Assembly (NCBI RefSeq): GCF_001839655.2
Contig: NZ_CP056087.1
Span: 4,712,001 to 4,776,000 of the forward strand
Origin: Pseudomonas argentinensis
GTDB lineage: Bacteria; Pseudomonadota; Gammaproteobacteria; Pseudomonadales; Pseudomonadaceae
Length of the DNA stretch: 64,000 nucleotides
Direction: 5' to 3'
The translations under genes and the position numbers were made by a program. Shown here piece by piece: positions 26,046 through 35,649 of the stretch (the first letter of the stretch is position 1; every line of letters begins with the position of its first letter). Under the pieces are notes generated by a model, which saw only the letters and a list, made by a program, of their open reading frames with translations, was not told the origin of the DNA and made no database searches.

Positions 26046-26138
26046 GTAGGCGGAGACGCCTGTCCATGCCCGCGGAAGCGTTGCGAACCCCATAAAACCA
26101 TTGATGGGTTGCACCTGCGCGGCCCGACCCATCCTACG
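26046..26138. repeat. Second extragenic element bounded by GTAGG / CCTAC
   Basis: It begins GTAGGCGGAGACGCC and ends GACCCATCCTAC. Inside, ACCCCAT…ATGGGTT forms a smaller hairpin. It looks like one of the 'GTAGGATGGGT' class of dispersed elements and follows immediately after the previous repeat. Confidence 0.45.
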
Positions 26139-26183
26139 TCTATGAGCACATGGGCATGCATCGCACCTTAAATTTCCGCTTGA

Positions 26184-26220
26184 ATGATAACGTTATCTGA
26201 ATATCATGATAACGTTATCT
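26184..26220. promoter_or_regulatory. Twin identical LacI-type operators upstream of gudD
   Basis: ATGATAACGTTATCT occurs twice (26184–26198 and 26206–26220). Each contains the perfect palindrome GATAACGTTATC with the central CG typical of LacI/GalR operators. Centre-to-centre distance is 22 bp, two helical turns, so two dimers would bind the same DNA face. They end 64 nt before the gudD ATG. The likely ligand is the LacI-family protein encoded just upstream. Confidence 0.88.
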
Positions 26221-26284
26221 TAGGTACTGCGCCGCGAGGCAGCCATACCAACCGCAACGCCAACAACGGCAAAGGAACCACGCG

Positions 26285-27631
26285 ATGAACAATAACAACA
26301 CCCATGCAGGTACCCCGGTCATCACCACCCTCGAGGTCATTCCGGTGGCCGGCCATGACAGCCTGCTGCTCAACCTGAGCGGCGGCCATGCACCTTTCTT
26401 CACCCGCAACCTGCTGATCCTGCGCGACAACGCCGGCCATGTCGGCGTCGGTGAAGTGCCAGGTGGCGAAGCCATCCGCCAGACCCTGGAAGACGCCCGC
26501 CAGCTGCTGGTCGGCCAACCAATCGGCCACTACCAGAAACTCCTCGGCCAGGTACGCCAGGCCTTCGCCGACCGCGACGCCGGGGGCCGCGGCCTGCAGA
26601 CCTTCGACCTGCGCATCACCATCCACGCCGTCACCGCCGTGGAGGCCGCCCTGCTCGACCTGCTCGGCCAGTATCTGGATGTGCCGGTTGCCGCCCTGCT
26701 CGGCGAAGGCCAGCAGCGCGATGCCGTGGAGATGCTCGGCTACCTGTTCTACATCGGCGATCGCCAGAAGACCGACCTGCCCTATCGCCAGGAAGCCAAT
26801 GCCGACAACGCCTGGTTCCAGGCACGCAACGAGGAAGCGCTGGACGCCAGGGGCGTGGTGCGCCTCGCCGAAGCCGCCTACGAGCGTTACGGCTTCAAGG
26901 ACTTCAAACTCAAGGGCGGCGTGCTGCGTGGCGACGAGGAAATCGAGGCGGTCACCGCCCTGGCCGAGCGTTTTCCGGAGGCACGTATCACCCTCGACCC
27001 CAACGGTGCCTGGTCACTGGCCGAAGCCATCCGCCTGTGCCGCGACCAGCACCACGTGCTCGCCTACGCCGAAGACCCCTGTGGCGCCGAGAACGGCTAC
27101 TCGGGCCGCGAGGTGATGGCCGAGTTCCGCCGTGCCACCGGCCTGCCCACCGCGACCAACATGATCGCCACCGACTGGCGGCAGATGGGCCATGCGATCC
27201 AGTTGCAATCGGTGGACATTCCCCTGGCCGATCCGCACTTCTGGACCATGCAGGGTTCGGTGCGCGTGGCGCAGATGTGCAACGACTGGGGCCTGACCTG
27301 GGGCTCGCATTCGAACAACCACTTCGACGTGTCCCTGGCCATGTTCACCCACGTGGCAGCCGCCGCGCCGGGCAAGATCACCGCCATCGACACCCACTGG
27401 ATCTGGCAGGACGGCCAGCACCTGACCAAGGAGCCGCTGCGTATCGAGGGCGGCCTGGTGCAGGTGCCGAAAAAGCCGGGCCTGGGTGTGGAGCTGGACA
27501 TGGACGCCGTGGCCAAGGCTCACGAGTGCTACAAGGGCATGGGCCTGGGCGCGCGCAACGATGCGGTGGCCATGCAGTACCTGATCAGCGGCTGGACCTT
27601 CGATAACAAGAAGCCTTGCCTGGTGCGCTGA
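26285..27631 (+). CDS. gudD: Glucarate dehydratase
   Basis: 448 residues, enolase superfamily. Dehydrates D-glucarate (or L-idarate) to 5-keto-4-deoxyglucarate. Visible: the N-terminal capping domain ([14 protein letters not shown]), LFYIGDR, the KxK base motif in [11 protein letters not shown], metal ligands in ITLDPNGAW and AYAEDPCG, and TNMIATDW. The catalytic His lies in [14 protein letters not shown]. Length matches E. coli GudD (446). RBS is an AAGGAACC-like element. Neither a glucarate transporter nor the downstream dehydratase and aldehyde dehydrogenase are in this window. Confidence 0.96.
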   Translation: MNNNNTHAGTPVITTLEVIPVAGHDSLLLNLSGGHAPFFTRNLLILRDNAGHVGVGEVPGGEAIRQTLEDARQLLVGQPIGHYQKLLGQVRQAFADRDAGGRGLQTFDLRITIHAVTAVEAALLDLLGQYLDVPVAALLGEGQQRDAVEMLGYLFYIGDRQKTDLPYRQEANADNAWFQARNEEALDARGVVRLAEAAYERYGFKDFKLKGGVLRGDEEIEAVTALAERFPEARITLDPNGAWSLAEAIRLCRDQHHVLAYAEDPCGAENGYSGREVMAEFRRATGLPTATNMIATDWRQMGHAIQLQSVDIPLADPHFWTMQGSVRVAQMCNDWGLTWGSHSNNHFDVSLAMFTHVAAAAPGKITAIDTHWIWQDGQHLTKEPLRIEGGLVQVPKKPGLGVELDMDAVAKAHECYKGMGLGARNDAVAMQYLISGWTFDNKKPCLVR

Positions 27632-27709
27632 GCGGGGATGCATTGCGCTCAGATGGTGGGCTGAAGCGGATCGCCGCCCGGCCCACCCTACGGCCGAACG
27701 CAGGCCCCT

Positions 27710-27770
27710 GTGGGAGGGCGCCATGCGCCCGAATCGCGGGCATGGACCAGGGGTCCCCGCCCGCTCCCAC
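27710..27770. repeat. REP-like palindromic element
   Basis: GTGGGAGGGCG (27710–27720) faces CGCCCGCTCCCAC (27758–27770). The 'GTGGGAGCGGGC … GCCCGCTCCCAC' pattern is that of Pseudomonas REP sequences. It lies between the convergent ends of gudD and the gbuR-like gene. Confidence 0.65.
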
Positions 27771-27825
27771 GGATATGGGGCAGGGCCTGCTGTAATGTTT
27801 GCTATCGCCCGTCGCCCTGGTGGCC

Positions 27826-28707
27826 CTAGCCATGATTGAGCTGCGCCTTGAGGCGATCACGAAAGCTCTGGATCAGCGGCTCGCGTGAGCGGCCGCGGCG
27901 CAGCGCCAGGGTAAAGGGGGCCTGGTAGCCGAAGGTGGTGGGCAGCAGCACCTTCAGGCGCTTCTGCTCCGCCCACTGCTGGGCGTAATGTTCGGGCAGA
28001 TAACCGATATAGGCGCCGGACAGCACCAGAATCAGCTGGGCCTCCATCGATTCCACCGTTGCCGCGCTGTGCTTGAAGCCGTGGCGCGCCAGCTCGGTCT
28101 GACTCCAGTAGCCGCGGCCGACCATGCGCTGCTGGGTGATCACTTCTGCCGGAATCTGCCGCTGGGTATACAGCGGGTGCCGGTCGCTGCAATACAGCCA
28201 GTGCTGCTCGCGGTACAGCGCCTGGTAGATCAGCCCGTTGGTGCGCACCGAGAAGGCGCCGATGGCCAGGTCCAGGCGATTCTCCAGCACGCCGAGTTGC
28301 AACTCGGCCGGGCTGAGCACCGCCAGGTGCAGGTGCACGGCCGGGTGTTCCTGGCTGTAGGCACCGATCACCTCGGCCAGCGGCAGGGAAGGATCGCTGA
28401 CCGTCGAATCCAGCACGCCAAGGTTCAGGGTGCCGCGCAGCTCGCCCTTGAGCGCTGCCCAATAACGCTCGAAGCCTTCCAGTTCGGCCAGCAGCCGCAG
28501 GGCTTCCTGGTGGAACAGCTCGCCCTTGCTGGTCAGGCTGAACCCACCGCGCCCGCGGTGGCAGAGCACGAAACCCAGCTGCGCCTCCAGTTGGCTCATG
28601 TAGGTGCTGATCGCCGAGGTGGACAGGTTCAGCTCCTGCTGCGCCGCGGCAAAGCCCTGGTGGCGCACGACGCAGGCGAACAGGCGCAGCAGCTTGAGAT
28701 CAGGCAT
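27826..28707 (-). CDS. gbuR: LysR-type regulator, GbuR-like
   Basis: 293 residues. N-terminal wHTH LKLLRLFACVVRHQGFAAAQQELNLSTSAISTYMSQLEAQLG, then a LysR substrate-binding domain. Divergent from gbuA with a 154-bp intergenic region, the same arrangement as P. aeruginosa gbuR (PA1422)/gbuA (PA1421), where GbuR with 4-guanidinobutyrate activates gbuA. The symbol rests on that synteny. The HTH and length are typical LTTR. Confidence 0.85.
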   Translation of the reverse strand: MPDLKLLRLFACVVRHQGFAAAQQELNLSTSAISTYMSQLEAQLGFVLCHRGRGGFSLTSKGELFHQEALRLLAELEGFERYWAALKGELRGTLNLGVLDSTVSDPSLPLAEVIGAYSQEHPAVHLHLAVLSPAELQLGVLENRLDLAIGAFSVRTNGLIYQALYREQHWLYCSDRHPLYTQRQIPAEVITQQRMVGRGYWSQTELARHGFKHSAATVESMEAQLILVLSGAYIGYLPEHYAQQWAEQKRLKVLLPTTFGYQAPFTLALRRGRSREPLIQSFRDRLKAQLNHG

Positions 28708-28861
28708 CGGAAAACCATGACGGTGGCGGAAGCGGACACATGCTAAAGCCTGGCGTTTAGTTTAGGAATTTCTGAACTGATTATTTGCCACGGCGGATTC
28801 TTCCCGCCGCCAACCCTGACCAGAATCGGGCCACGACAACCACAAGAACTGCGAGGCCCCC
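28708..28861. promoter_or_regulatory. Divergent gbuR–gbuA control region
   Basis: 154 bp containing an A+T-richer stretch (about 28742–28790, TTTAGTTTAGGAATTTCTGAA…) where LysR T-N11-A half sites and both promoters must lie. No exact operator could be fixed by eye. Confidence 0.5.
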
Positions 28862-29821
28862 GTGGACAACTCCCTCCACCAGCCCCTGGGCGGCAACGAA
28901 ATGCCCCGTTTCGGCGGGATCGCCACCATGCTGCGCCTGCCCCACGTGCAGGCAACCGAGGAGCTGGACAAGCTCGACGCCGCCTTTGTCGGCATTCCCC
29001 TGGATATCGGCACCTCCCTGCGCTCCGGCACCCGCTTCGGGCCACGGCAGATCCGCGCCGAATCGGTGATGATCCGCCCCTACAACATGGCCACCGGCGC
29101 TGCGCCCTTCGACTCCCTCAACGTGGCCGACATCGGCGACGTGGCGATCAACACCTTCAACCTGCTCGACGCCGTGCGCCTCATCGAGGCGCACTACGAC
29201 CGCGTGCTCGAGCACGACATCATCCCGCTGACCCTGGGAGGCGACCACACCCTGACCCTGCCGATCCTGCGCGCCATGCACAGGAAGTACGGCAAGGTCG
29301 GCCTGGTACACGTCGATGCCCACGCGGATGTGAACGACCACATGTTCGGCGAGAAGATCGCCCACGGCACCACCTTCCGCCGCGCCCAGGAAGAAGGCCT
29401 GCTCGACAGCCAGCGCGTGGTGCAGATCGGCCTGCGCGCCCAGGGTTACACCGCCGACGATTTCAACTGGAGCCGCCGCCAGGGCTTTCGCGTGGTGCAG
29501 GCCGAAGAGTGCTGGCACAAATCCCTCGCCCCGTTGATGGAAGAGGTGCGCGCCAAGGTCGACGGCGGCCCGGTGTATCTGTCTTTCGATATCGACGGCA
29601 TCGACCCGGCCTGGGCGCCCGGCACCGGCACCCCGGAAGTCGGCGGCCTGACCACCATCCAGGCGCTGGAAATCATCCGCGGCTGCCACGGCCTGAAGCT
29701 GATCGGCTGCGACCTGGTCGAGGTCTCTCCACCCTACGACACCACCGGCAACACCTCGCTGCTCGGCGCCAACCTGCTCTACGAAATGCTCTGCGTACTG
29801 CCGGGCGTGGTGCGCAAATGA
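28862..29821 (+). CDS. gbuA: Guanidinobutyrase (ureohydrolase family)
   Basis: 319 residues, same length as P. aeruginosa GbuA. Mn2+-dependent hydrolysis of 4-guanidinobutyrate to GABA and urea, part of the arginine transaminase/oxidase route. The three ureohydrolase signatures are seen: GGDHTLTLPILRAM, VHVDAHADVND and SFDIDGIDPAWAPGTGTPE. Agmatinase (speB) is the main alternative. The divergent LysR gene and the downstream symporter and ThDP gene favour GbuA. GTG start at 28862. Confidence 0.88.
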   Translation: MDNSLHQPLGGNEMPRFGGIATMLRLPHVQATEELDKLDAAFVGIPLDIGTSLRSGTRFGPRQIRAESVMIRPYNMATGAAPFDSLNVADIGDVAINTFNLLDAVRLIEAHYDRVLEHDIIPLTLGGDHTLTLPILRAMHRKYGKVGLVHVDAHADVNDHMFGEKIAHGTTFRRAQEEGLLDSQRVVQIGLRAQGYTADDFNWSRRQGFRVVQAEECWHKSLAPLMEEVRAKVDGGPVYLSFDIDGIDPAWAPGTGTPEVGGLTTIQALEIIRGCHGLKLIGCDLVEVSPPYDTTGNTSLLGANLLYEMLCVLPGVVRK

Positions 29822-29901
29822 GCCACGCGCTCGCCCGGTAGCCCCGGTTTCACATCACCGAACAACCCGAGCGGGCCAGCAGAAGCCCGCCGTGGCGCGT
29901 T

Positions 29902-30014
29902 ACCCGTTCGCGGGTCATGGAGCGCACTTCGCTCCGCGCGGCCCTGCCGCACTGCCCAAGCACCACTACCCGACGGCTGTCGGGGGTGAATAACAAGGTC
30001 GGCGCCATGGCGCC
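29902..30014. repeat. Cluster of hairpins between gbuA and the symporter gene
   Basis: Three dyads in a 230-bp gap: ACCCG-TTCG-CGGGT (29902–29915, a UUCG-type tetraloop), GGAGCG-CACTT-CGCTCC (29919–29935) and the perfect palindrome GGCGCCATGGCGCC (30001–30014). They may attenuate or differentially stabilise the gbuA–symporter transcript. No T-run follows any of them. Confidence 0.45.
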
Positions 30015-30051
30015 ACCCTGACAAGAATCGTGACAGGCGCTGGAGAAACAC

Positions 30052-31431
30052 ATGATCCTGGATATATCCGTAGTGCTGATTTACGCCGCCGGCATGCTGC
30101 TGCTCGGCTGGTATGGCATGCGCCGCGCGCGCAGCCAGGAAGATTACCTGGTGGCCGGCCGCAACCTCGGCCCGGCCTTCTACATGGGCACCATGGCCGC
30201 CACCGTGCTGGGCGGCGCCGCCACCGTCGGCACCGTGCGCCTGGGCTACGTGCATGGCATTTCCGGGTTGTGGCTGTGCGCCGCCCTGGGCGCCGGCATC
30301 ATCGTGCTCAACCTGTTTCTGGCCAAGCCGCTGCTCAAGCTGCGCATCTTCACCGTCACCCAGATCCTCGAGCGGCGCTATACGCCGGCGGCGCGCCAGG
30401 CCAGCGCGGTGGTGATGTTCGCCTACGCGCTGATGATCGCCGTGGTTTCGGTGCTGGCCAGCGGCACCGTGCTACAGGTGCTGTTCGACCTGCCGTTCTG
30501 GGTGGCCATCCTGATCGCCGGCGGCGTGGTGGTGACCTACTCGAGCATCGGCGGCATGTGGTCGCTCACGCTGACCGACATCGTGCAGTTCGCGATCAAG
30601 ACGGTCGGCCTGATGTTCGTGCTGCTGCCCATCTGCCTGTACCGCGTCGGCGGCTGGGACGACCTGGTAGCCAAGCTGCCGGCGAGCGCCTTCAGCCTGA
30701 CCACCATCGGCTACGACACCATCCTCACCTACTTCCTGATCTACTTCTTCGGCATCCTTATCGGCCAGGACATCTGGCAACGGGTGTTCACCGCTCGTAG
30801 TGAAAAGGTGGCCCGGGTGGCCGGCAGCCTGGCCGGGGTGTATTGCGTGCTCTACGGGCTGGTCGGCGCGCTGATCGGCATGTGCGCCAAGGTGCTGCTG
30901 CCTGACCTGGCCAATGCCAACAACGCCTTCGCCGCGATCGTGCAGAGCGCCCTGCCGGACGGCATTCGCGGCCTGGTGATCGCCGCCGCCCTGGCCGCGA
31001 TGATGTCCACCGCCAGCGCCGGCCTGCTTGCCGCCTCGACCACGGTGACCGAAGACCTGCTGCCCAAGCTGCGCGGCGGTCGCCCGTCGAGCCTGGGCAC
31101 GGCCCGCCTGTTCACCCTGCTCACCGGCCTGGTGGTGCTGGCGATCTCCCTGGTGGTCAATGACGTGATCGGTGCACTGACCCTGGCCTATAACCTGCTG
31201 GTGGGCGGCATCCTGATCCCCATCCTCGGCGCCATCTACTGGAAGCGCGCCACCACCAGCGGCGCCATCGCCAGCATGACCCTGGGCTGCGCGACGGCCC
31301 TGGCATTCATGTTCAAGGATGGCCTGGAAGCCAATACGCCGATCTACTACAGCCTGGCGGTCGGCCTGCTGGCCTTCGTCATCGGCAGCCTGCTGAGCCG
31401 CCCCCAGGCGCGGGCCGCCAGCCTCGCCTGA
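30052..31431 (+). CDS. Sodium:solute symporter (SSS family)
   Basis: 459 residues with about 13 TM helices. The first is ILDISVVLIYAAGMLLLGWYGMRRARSQEDYLVAGR, the usual SSS opening. It has the SSS sequence near GLVIAAALAAMMSTASAGLLAASTTVTEDL (Na+ site Ser/Thr). Inner-membrane uptake driven by Na+. By position in the gbu cluster it probably imports 4-guanidinobutyrate or a related guanidino/amino acid, which is inference. It corresponds to the symporter near gbuA in P. aeruginosa. Confidence 0.9.
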   Translation: MILDISVVLIYAAGMLLLGWYGMRRARSQEDYLVAGRNLGPAFYMGTMAATVLGGAATVGTVRLGYVHGISGLWLCAALGAGIIVLNLFLAKPLLKLRIFTVTQILERRYTPAARQASAVVMFAYALMIAVVSVLASGTVLQVLFDLPFWVAILIAGGVVVTYSSIGGMWSLTLTDIVQFAIKTVGLMFVLLPICLYRVGGWDDLVAKLPASAFSLTTIGYDTILTYFLIYFFGILIGQDIWQRVFTARSEKVARVAGSLAGVYCVLYGLVGALIGMCAKVLLPDLANANNAFAAIVQSALPDGIRGLVIAAALAAMMSTASAGLLAASTTVTEDLLPKLRGGRPSSLGTARLFTLLTGLVVLAISLVVNDVIGALTLAYNLLVGGILIPILGAIYWKRATTSGAIASMTLGCATALAFMFKDGLEANTPIYYSLAVGLLAFVIGSLLSRPQARAASLA

Positions 31432-31496
31432 GCCAACCCCCTTGCAGGTGCCGGCGCTGCTGCCGGCACCGTCAGATCCATCACCTAGGAGCCAGC

Positions 31497-33097
31497 ATGA
31501 CCACCTGCGGTGAATTTCTCGTCAAGCAGTTGCAGGCCTGGGGCGTCGACACCCTGTTCGGCATTCCCGGCGTGCACACCATCGAGCTGTATCGCGGCCT
31601 GCCGGGCAGCGGCATCCGCCACGTCACGCCGCGCCACGAGCAGGGCGCCGGCTTTATGGCCGACGGCTATGCACGGGTGAGCGGCAAGCCCGGCGTGTGC
31701 TTCATCATCACCGGGCCGGGCATGACCAATATCGCCACGGCCATGGGCCAGGCCTACGCCGACTCGATCCCGATGCTGGTGATCTCCAGCGTCAACGAAC
31801 GTGAACGCCTTGGCCGCGGCAACGGCTACCTGCATGAGCTGCCAGACCAACGTGCTTTGGTAGCCGGTGTCTGTGCGTTCAGCCATACGCTGATGAACGT
31901 CGACGAGTTGCCCGAGGTGCTGGCCCGCGCCTTTACGGTATTCGATGGCCAGCGGCCACGACCGGTGCATATCGAACTGCCGCTGGACGTGATCACCGCC
32001 CCGCCGACCACCTGCGCGTGCAACCACGGCTGGTCGCCCAACGCCCAGCGCCACAAGCCCAATTGATCAAACAGGCGGCCCAGCGACTACGCCAGGCCCG
32101 GCACCCACTGTTGCTGATCGGCGGCGGCTGCATCGCCCAGCCCGAGGCGGTGCGCCGGCTGGCCGAGGCGCTGGATGCGCCGACCGCGCTGACCATCAAC
32201 GCCAAGGGCCTGCTGCCGGCAGCCCACCCGCTGCTGATCGGCAGCAACCAGTCGCTGCCGCCGGTACGCCGACTGGCGCTGGACGCTGACCTGGTACTGG
32301 CCATCGGCACCGAGCTGGGCGAGACCGATTACGACGTGGTGTTCGACGGCAACTTCAGGATCGGCGGCGAGCTGATCCGTATCGATATCGATGCCGAGCA
32401 ATTGCAGCGCAATCACCCGCCTACATTGGCCATCCACAGCGATGCCGGTCTGGCCATCGAGGCGCTGCTGGGCCAGTTGCCGCAACGCGCCCGGGATGGC
32501 CAGAGCCCAGGGGCTGAACGGGCCAGCCTGGTTCGCCAACAACTGGCCGAGGAATTCAGCGGCTGGGCCCACTATCGCCGCCTGTTCGACTGCATTCTCG
32601 AGGTGCTGCCCGAGGCGCGCTTCGTCGGCGACTCGACGCAGACCGTGTACAGCGGTAACCACCTGGTCGAGCTGGACGGCCCGCGCCGCTGGTTCAACGC
32701 CTCCACCGGCTACGGCACCCTGGGCTATGGCCTGCCGGCGGCGATTGGCGCCAGGCTGGCGGAGCCGACGCGCCCGGTGATCAGCCTGATGGGCGACGGC
32801 GGCATCCAGTTCACCCTGCCGGAGCTGGCCAGCGCCGTGGAAGCGCGGGTCGGCATCATCGTGCTGCTGTGGAATAACCAGGGCTATGGCGAGATCAAGC
32901 GCTACATGCAGCGCCGCGACATCACCCCGCTGGGTGTGGACATCCATACCCCGGATTTTTTGACCATCGCCCGCGGCTTCGGCTGCCTGGCCGAACGCGC
33001 CCGCGACCACGCGCACCTGCAAAGCCTGCTGCGTGAGGCGCCAGACGACCGTCCGCTGCTGATCGAGCTGGCCGAGGCGCCACCGTTCGCGCCGTAA
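31497..33097 (+). pseudogene. ThDP-dependent decarboxylase-like gene with a one-base frameshift
   Basis: Encodes a protein of the acetolactate-synthase/2-oxoacid-decarboxylase family, like the one linked to gbuA in P. aeruginosa. The first frame (31497–32066) has ITRHEQ-type activating Glu (TPRHEQGAGFMADGYARVSG) and runs to ELPLDVIT. The rest continues in another frame from about 32003 (ADHLRVQPRLVAQRP…) through the central domain and the ThDP motif GDGGIQFTLPELASA…NNQGYGEIKRY to 33097. A single missing base near 32001–32003 (GCCCCGCCGACC where GCCCCGGCCGACC would restore the frame) accounts for it. Either inactivated or a sequencing error. The intact product would be about 533 residues. Confidence 0.82.
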
Positions 33098-33109
33098 AAG
33101 CACGGCGCG
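33088..33109. terminator. Inverted repeat between convergent ThDP gene and hrpB
   Basis: Perfect 8-bp arms CGCGCCGT / ACGGCGCG (33088–33095, 33102–33109) with a 6-nt loop, containing the TAA stop of the ThDP gene. Placed to end transcription from both sides. No T-tract. Confidence 0.5.
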
Positions 33110-33114
33110 GGCCG

Positions 33115-35649
33115 CTACTTGCGAGGCTTGGCTCGCGCCGTGGGCTCGGCGATCAGTGGGTCGTCGGGCCAGTAGTGTTTCGGATAGCGGCCCTTCAAAT
33201 CCTTCTTCACCTCGGCATAGGTGGTGCGCCAGAAGTTGGCCAGGTCCTGGGTCACCTGCACCGGTCGCCGCGCTGGTGACAACAGATGCAGCAGCACCTG
33301 TTGCCGGCCATTGGCGATGCGCGGCGTTTCGGCCAGGCCGAACAGCTCCTGCAGGCGCACCGCCAACACCGGCGGGTGCTCGCTGTAATCCAGACCGATG
33401 CGCGAGCCGGACGGTACCGGCAGGCTGCGCGGCGCCCATTCGTCCAGGCGCTGGGGCAGCGGCCAGGGCAGCAGGGTCTGCAGCATCGCGTGCAGGTCGA
33501 GATTGCCGAAGTGGCTGAGCCGGGTGACCTTGCCCAGGTAGGGCGCCAGCCAGGTTTCCAGGCTGGCCAGCAACGCCGCATCGGAGACATCGGGCCAATC
33601 GCTGGCTGCCTGGTTTTGCAGATCGAGCCCGCGCAGCAGCATCACCCGCGCCTGCCACTGGCGCAGCTCCGGCGTCCACGGCAGCAGCGCCAGCCCTTTG
33701 CGCCGCACCAGGCCAAGCAGTGCCGTGGTGCGCGCCTCGGCATCCAGTCCCGGCAGCGCCTCGCAGCTCAGAACCAGATCACCCACCTTGCGCTGCCGCT
33801 CGGCGCGCAGCACACCTTCGCGTTCGTCCCATTCGAGCAGGTCAAGGCTGCTCACCTGCTCGGTCAGCACCGAATCGAACAGCGCCGGCTCCAGCTCGGC
33901 AGCCAGATAGATGCGCTCCTCGCGCTGGCCCTGGCGACTGCCCAGGTCGGCGACCACCAGCCAGGCGTGCTTCATCAAGGCATCTGCCTCGGCGAACTGC
34001 GCGGCGCGGCCATTGGCCAGGCGATAGTCGGCGCCGCCCTCGCGACGCTGACGGGCGATGCGATCCGGGTAGGCGAAAGCCAGCAGCGCGCCCAACCAGC
34101 GACCGTGCTCAGGATCGCTGACCGGCTCGCTGACCGGAACCCGGCGCAAGTAACCCTGAAACTGTTTGGCCAGTTGCCGGGCTCGCTGCACGCCACCCTG
34201 AGCGCCGCGCGCGGCCCGGCTCTCGCCCGACAGCAGCGCCAGGCGACTGTGCAGATCGGCACCGCCGCCTCGTTGTATGTCGCGCTCACCCAGCAGCGCC
34301 GCCAGGTCACAGGCCAGCTTACCGAGGCCAAGGGCCTGGCCGCGCAGCAACAGATGAGCGATGCGCGGATGGGCCGGCAGCTCGGCCATGGCCTGGCCGT
34401 GGGCGGTCAGCACACCGCGCTCGTCGAGTGCCCCGAGGCGCTGCAGCAGATCACGCGCCTGGGTGTAGGCGGCCGCGGGCGGCGGGTCGAGCCAGACCAG
34501 TTCACCCACCTCGACGCCCCAGCGCGCCAACTGCAGTGCCAGGCCCGCCAGGTCGGCCTGAAGAATTTCCGCCGCGCTGTATGCAGGCAATTGCTCGTGC
34601 TGGGCCTGGGACCACAGCCGGTAACAGGCACCCGGTTGCAGGCGGCCGGCGCGCCCAGCGCGCTGGGTGGCCGAGGCGCGGGAGATACGCCCGGTATCCA
34701 GGCGCGTCATGCCACTGCCCGGGTCGAAACGCGGTACCCGCGCCAGGCCGGCGTCGACCACCACGCGCACGCCGTCGATGGTCAGGCTGGTCTCGGCGAT
34801 GTTGGTGGCCAGCACCACCTTGCGCAGCCCCGCCGGCGTCGGCTCGATGGCTGCGCGCTGGGCCGACAGTTCCAGCTCGCCATGCAGCGGGCAGACGCGC
34901 ACGTCGCCTCGCCCGGCCAGCGCTTCGTCCAGTTGCTCGGCCACCCGGCGAATCTCCGCCTGACCGGGCAGGAATACCAGCAGGCTGCCCGGCTCGTCGT
35001 CCAGGGCCTGCAGTACCGTCTGCAGCACCCGCGGCTCCAGCCACTCGCCCGCCTGCCAGGGGGCACCCCAGCGAATATCCACCGGATACATGCGCCCTTC
35101 GCTGCGCAGCACTGGCGCGTCGCCCAGCAACCCGGCCAGGCGCTCGCCCTCCAGAGTCGCCGACATCAGCAGCACCTTGAGTGGCGCCTCGCCACTGTCG
35201 GCGCCGCGAAACATCGCCCGGCCATTGAGGGTCAGCGCCAGGGCCAGGTCGGCATCCAGGCTGCGTTCGTGGAATTCGTCGAAGATCACCAGGCCGACGC
35301 CTTCCAGCGCCGGGTCGTCCTGCAGGCGCCGGGCGAGGATGCCCTCGGTGACCACCTCGATGCGCGTGTTCGGCCCCACCTTGCTGTCCAGGCGGATGCG
35401 ATAACCCACGGTCTCGCCGACCTGTTCCCCCAGCTCGCCGGCCAGGCGCTCGGCGGCGGCGCGGGCCGCCAGGCGCCGCGGCTCGAGCATGATGATGCGC
35501 TGCCCGGCCAGCCACGGCTGATCGAGCACGGCCAATGGCACGCGGGTGGTCTTGCCGGCGCCGGGCGGCGCTTCGAGCACCACTTCGTCGCGTTCGGCCA
35601 GGGCGCGGCACAGGTCGGGCAGCAGGGAATCGATCGGCAGGCTGTTCAT
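33115..35649 (-). CDS. hrpB: ATP-dependent helicase HrpB
   Basis: 844-residue DExH helicase. Walker A APPGAGKTTRVP at about 25–36, motif II DEFHERSLDADLA, motif III LLMSATLEG, motif VI QRAGRAGR. Then come the HA2 and HrpB C-terminal domains, ending ..NFWRTTYAEVKKDLKGRYPKHYWPDDP, which is diagnostic for HrpB. Length is typical (about 820–845). The precise substrate in bacteria is uncertain, RNA processing being presumed for the HrpA/HrpB group. It starts divergently from a small lipoprotein gene. Confidence 0.95.
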   Translation of the reverse strand: MNSLPIDSLLPDLCRALAERDEVVLEAPPGAGKTTRVPLAVLDQPWLAGQRIIMLEPRRLAARAAAERLAGELGEQVGETVGYRIRLDSKVGPNTRIEVVTEGILARRLQDDPALEGVGLVIFDEFHERSLDADLALALTLNGRAMFRGADSGEAPLKVLLMSATLEGERLAGLLGDAPVLRSEGRMYPVDIRWGAPWQAGEWLEPRVLQTVLQALDDEPGSLLVFLPGQAEIRRVAEQLDEALAGRGDVRVCPLHGELELSAQRAAIEPTPAGLRKVVLATNIAETSLTIDGVRVVVDAGLARVPRFDPGSGMTRLDTGRISRASATQRAGRAGRLQPGACYRLWSQAQHEQLPAYSAAEILQADLAGLALQLARWGVEVGELVWLDPPPAAAYTQARDLLQRLGALDERGVLTAHGQAMAELPAHPRIAHLLLRGQALGLGKLACDLAALLGERDIQRGGGADLHSRLALLSGESRAARGAQGGVQRARQLAKQFQGYLRRVPVSEPVSDPEHGRWLGALLAFAYPDRIARQRREGGADYRLANGRAAQFAEADALMKHAWLVVADLGSRQGQREERIYLAAELEPALFDSVLTEQVSSLDLLEWDEREGVLRAERQRKVGDLVLSCEALPGLDAEARTTALLGLVRRKGLALLPWTPELRQWQARVMLLRGLDLQNQAASDWPDVSDAALLASLETWLAPYLGKVTRLSHFGNLDLHAMLQTLLPWPLPQRLDEWAPRSLPVPSGSRIGLDYSEHPPVLAVRLQELFGLAETPRIANGRQQVLLHLLSPARRPVQVTQDLANFWRTTYAEVKKDLKGRYPKHYWPDDPLIAEPTARAKPRK

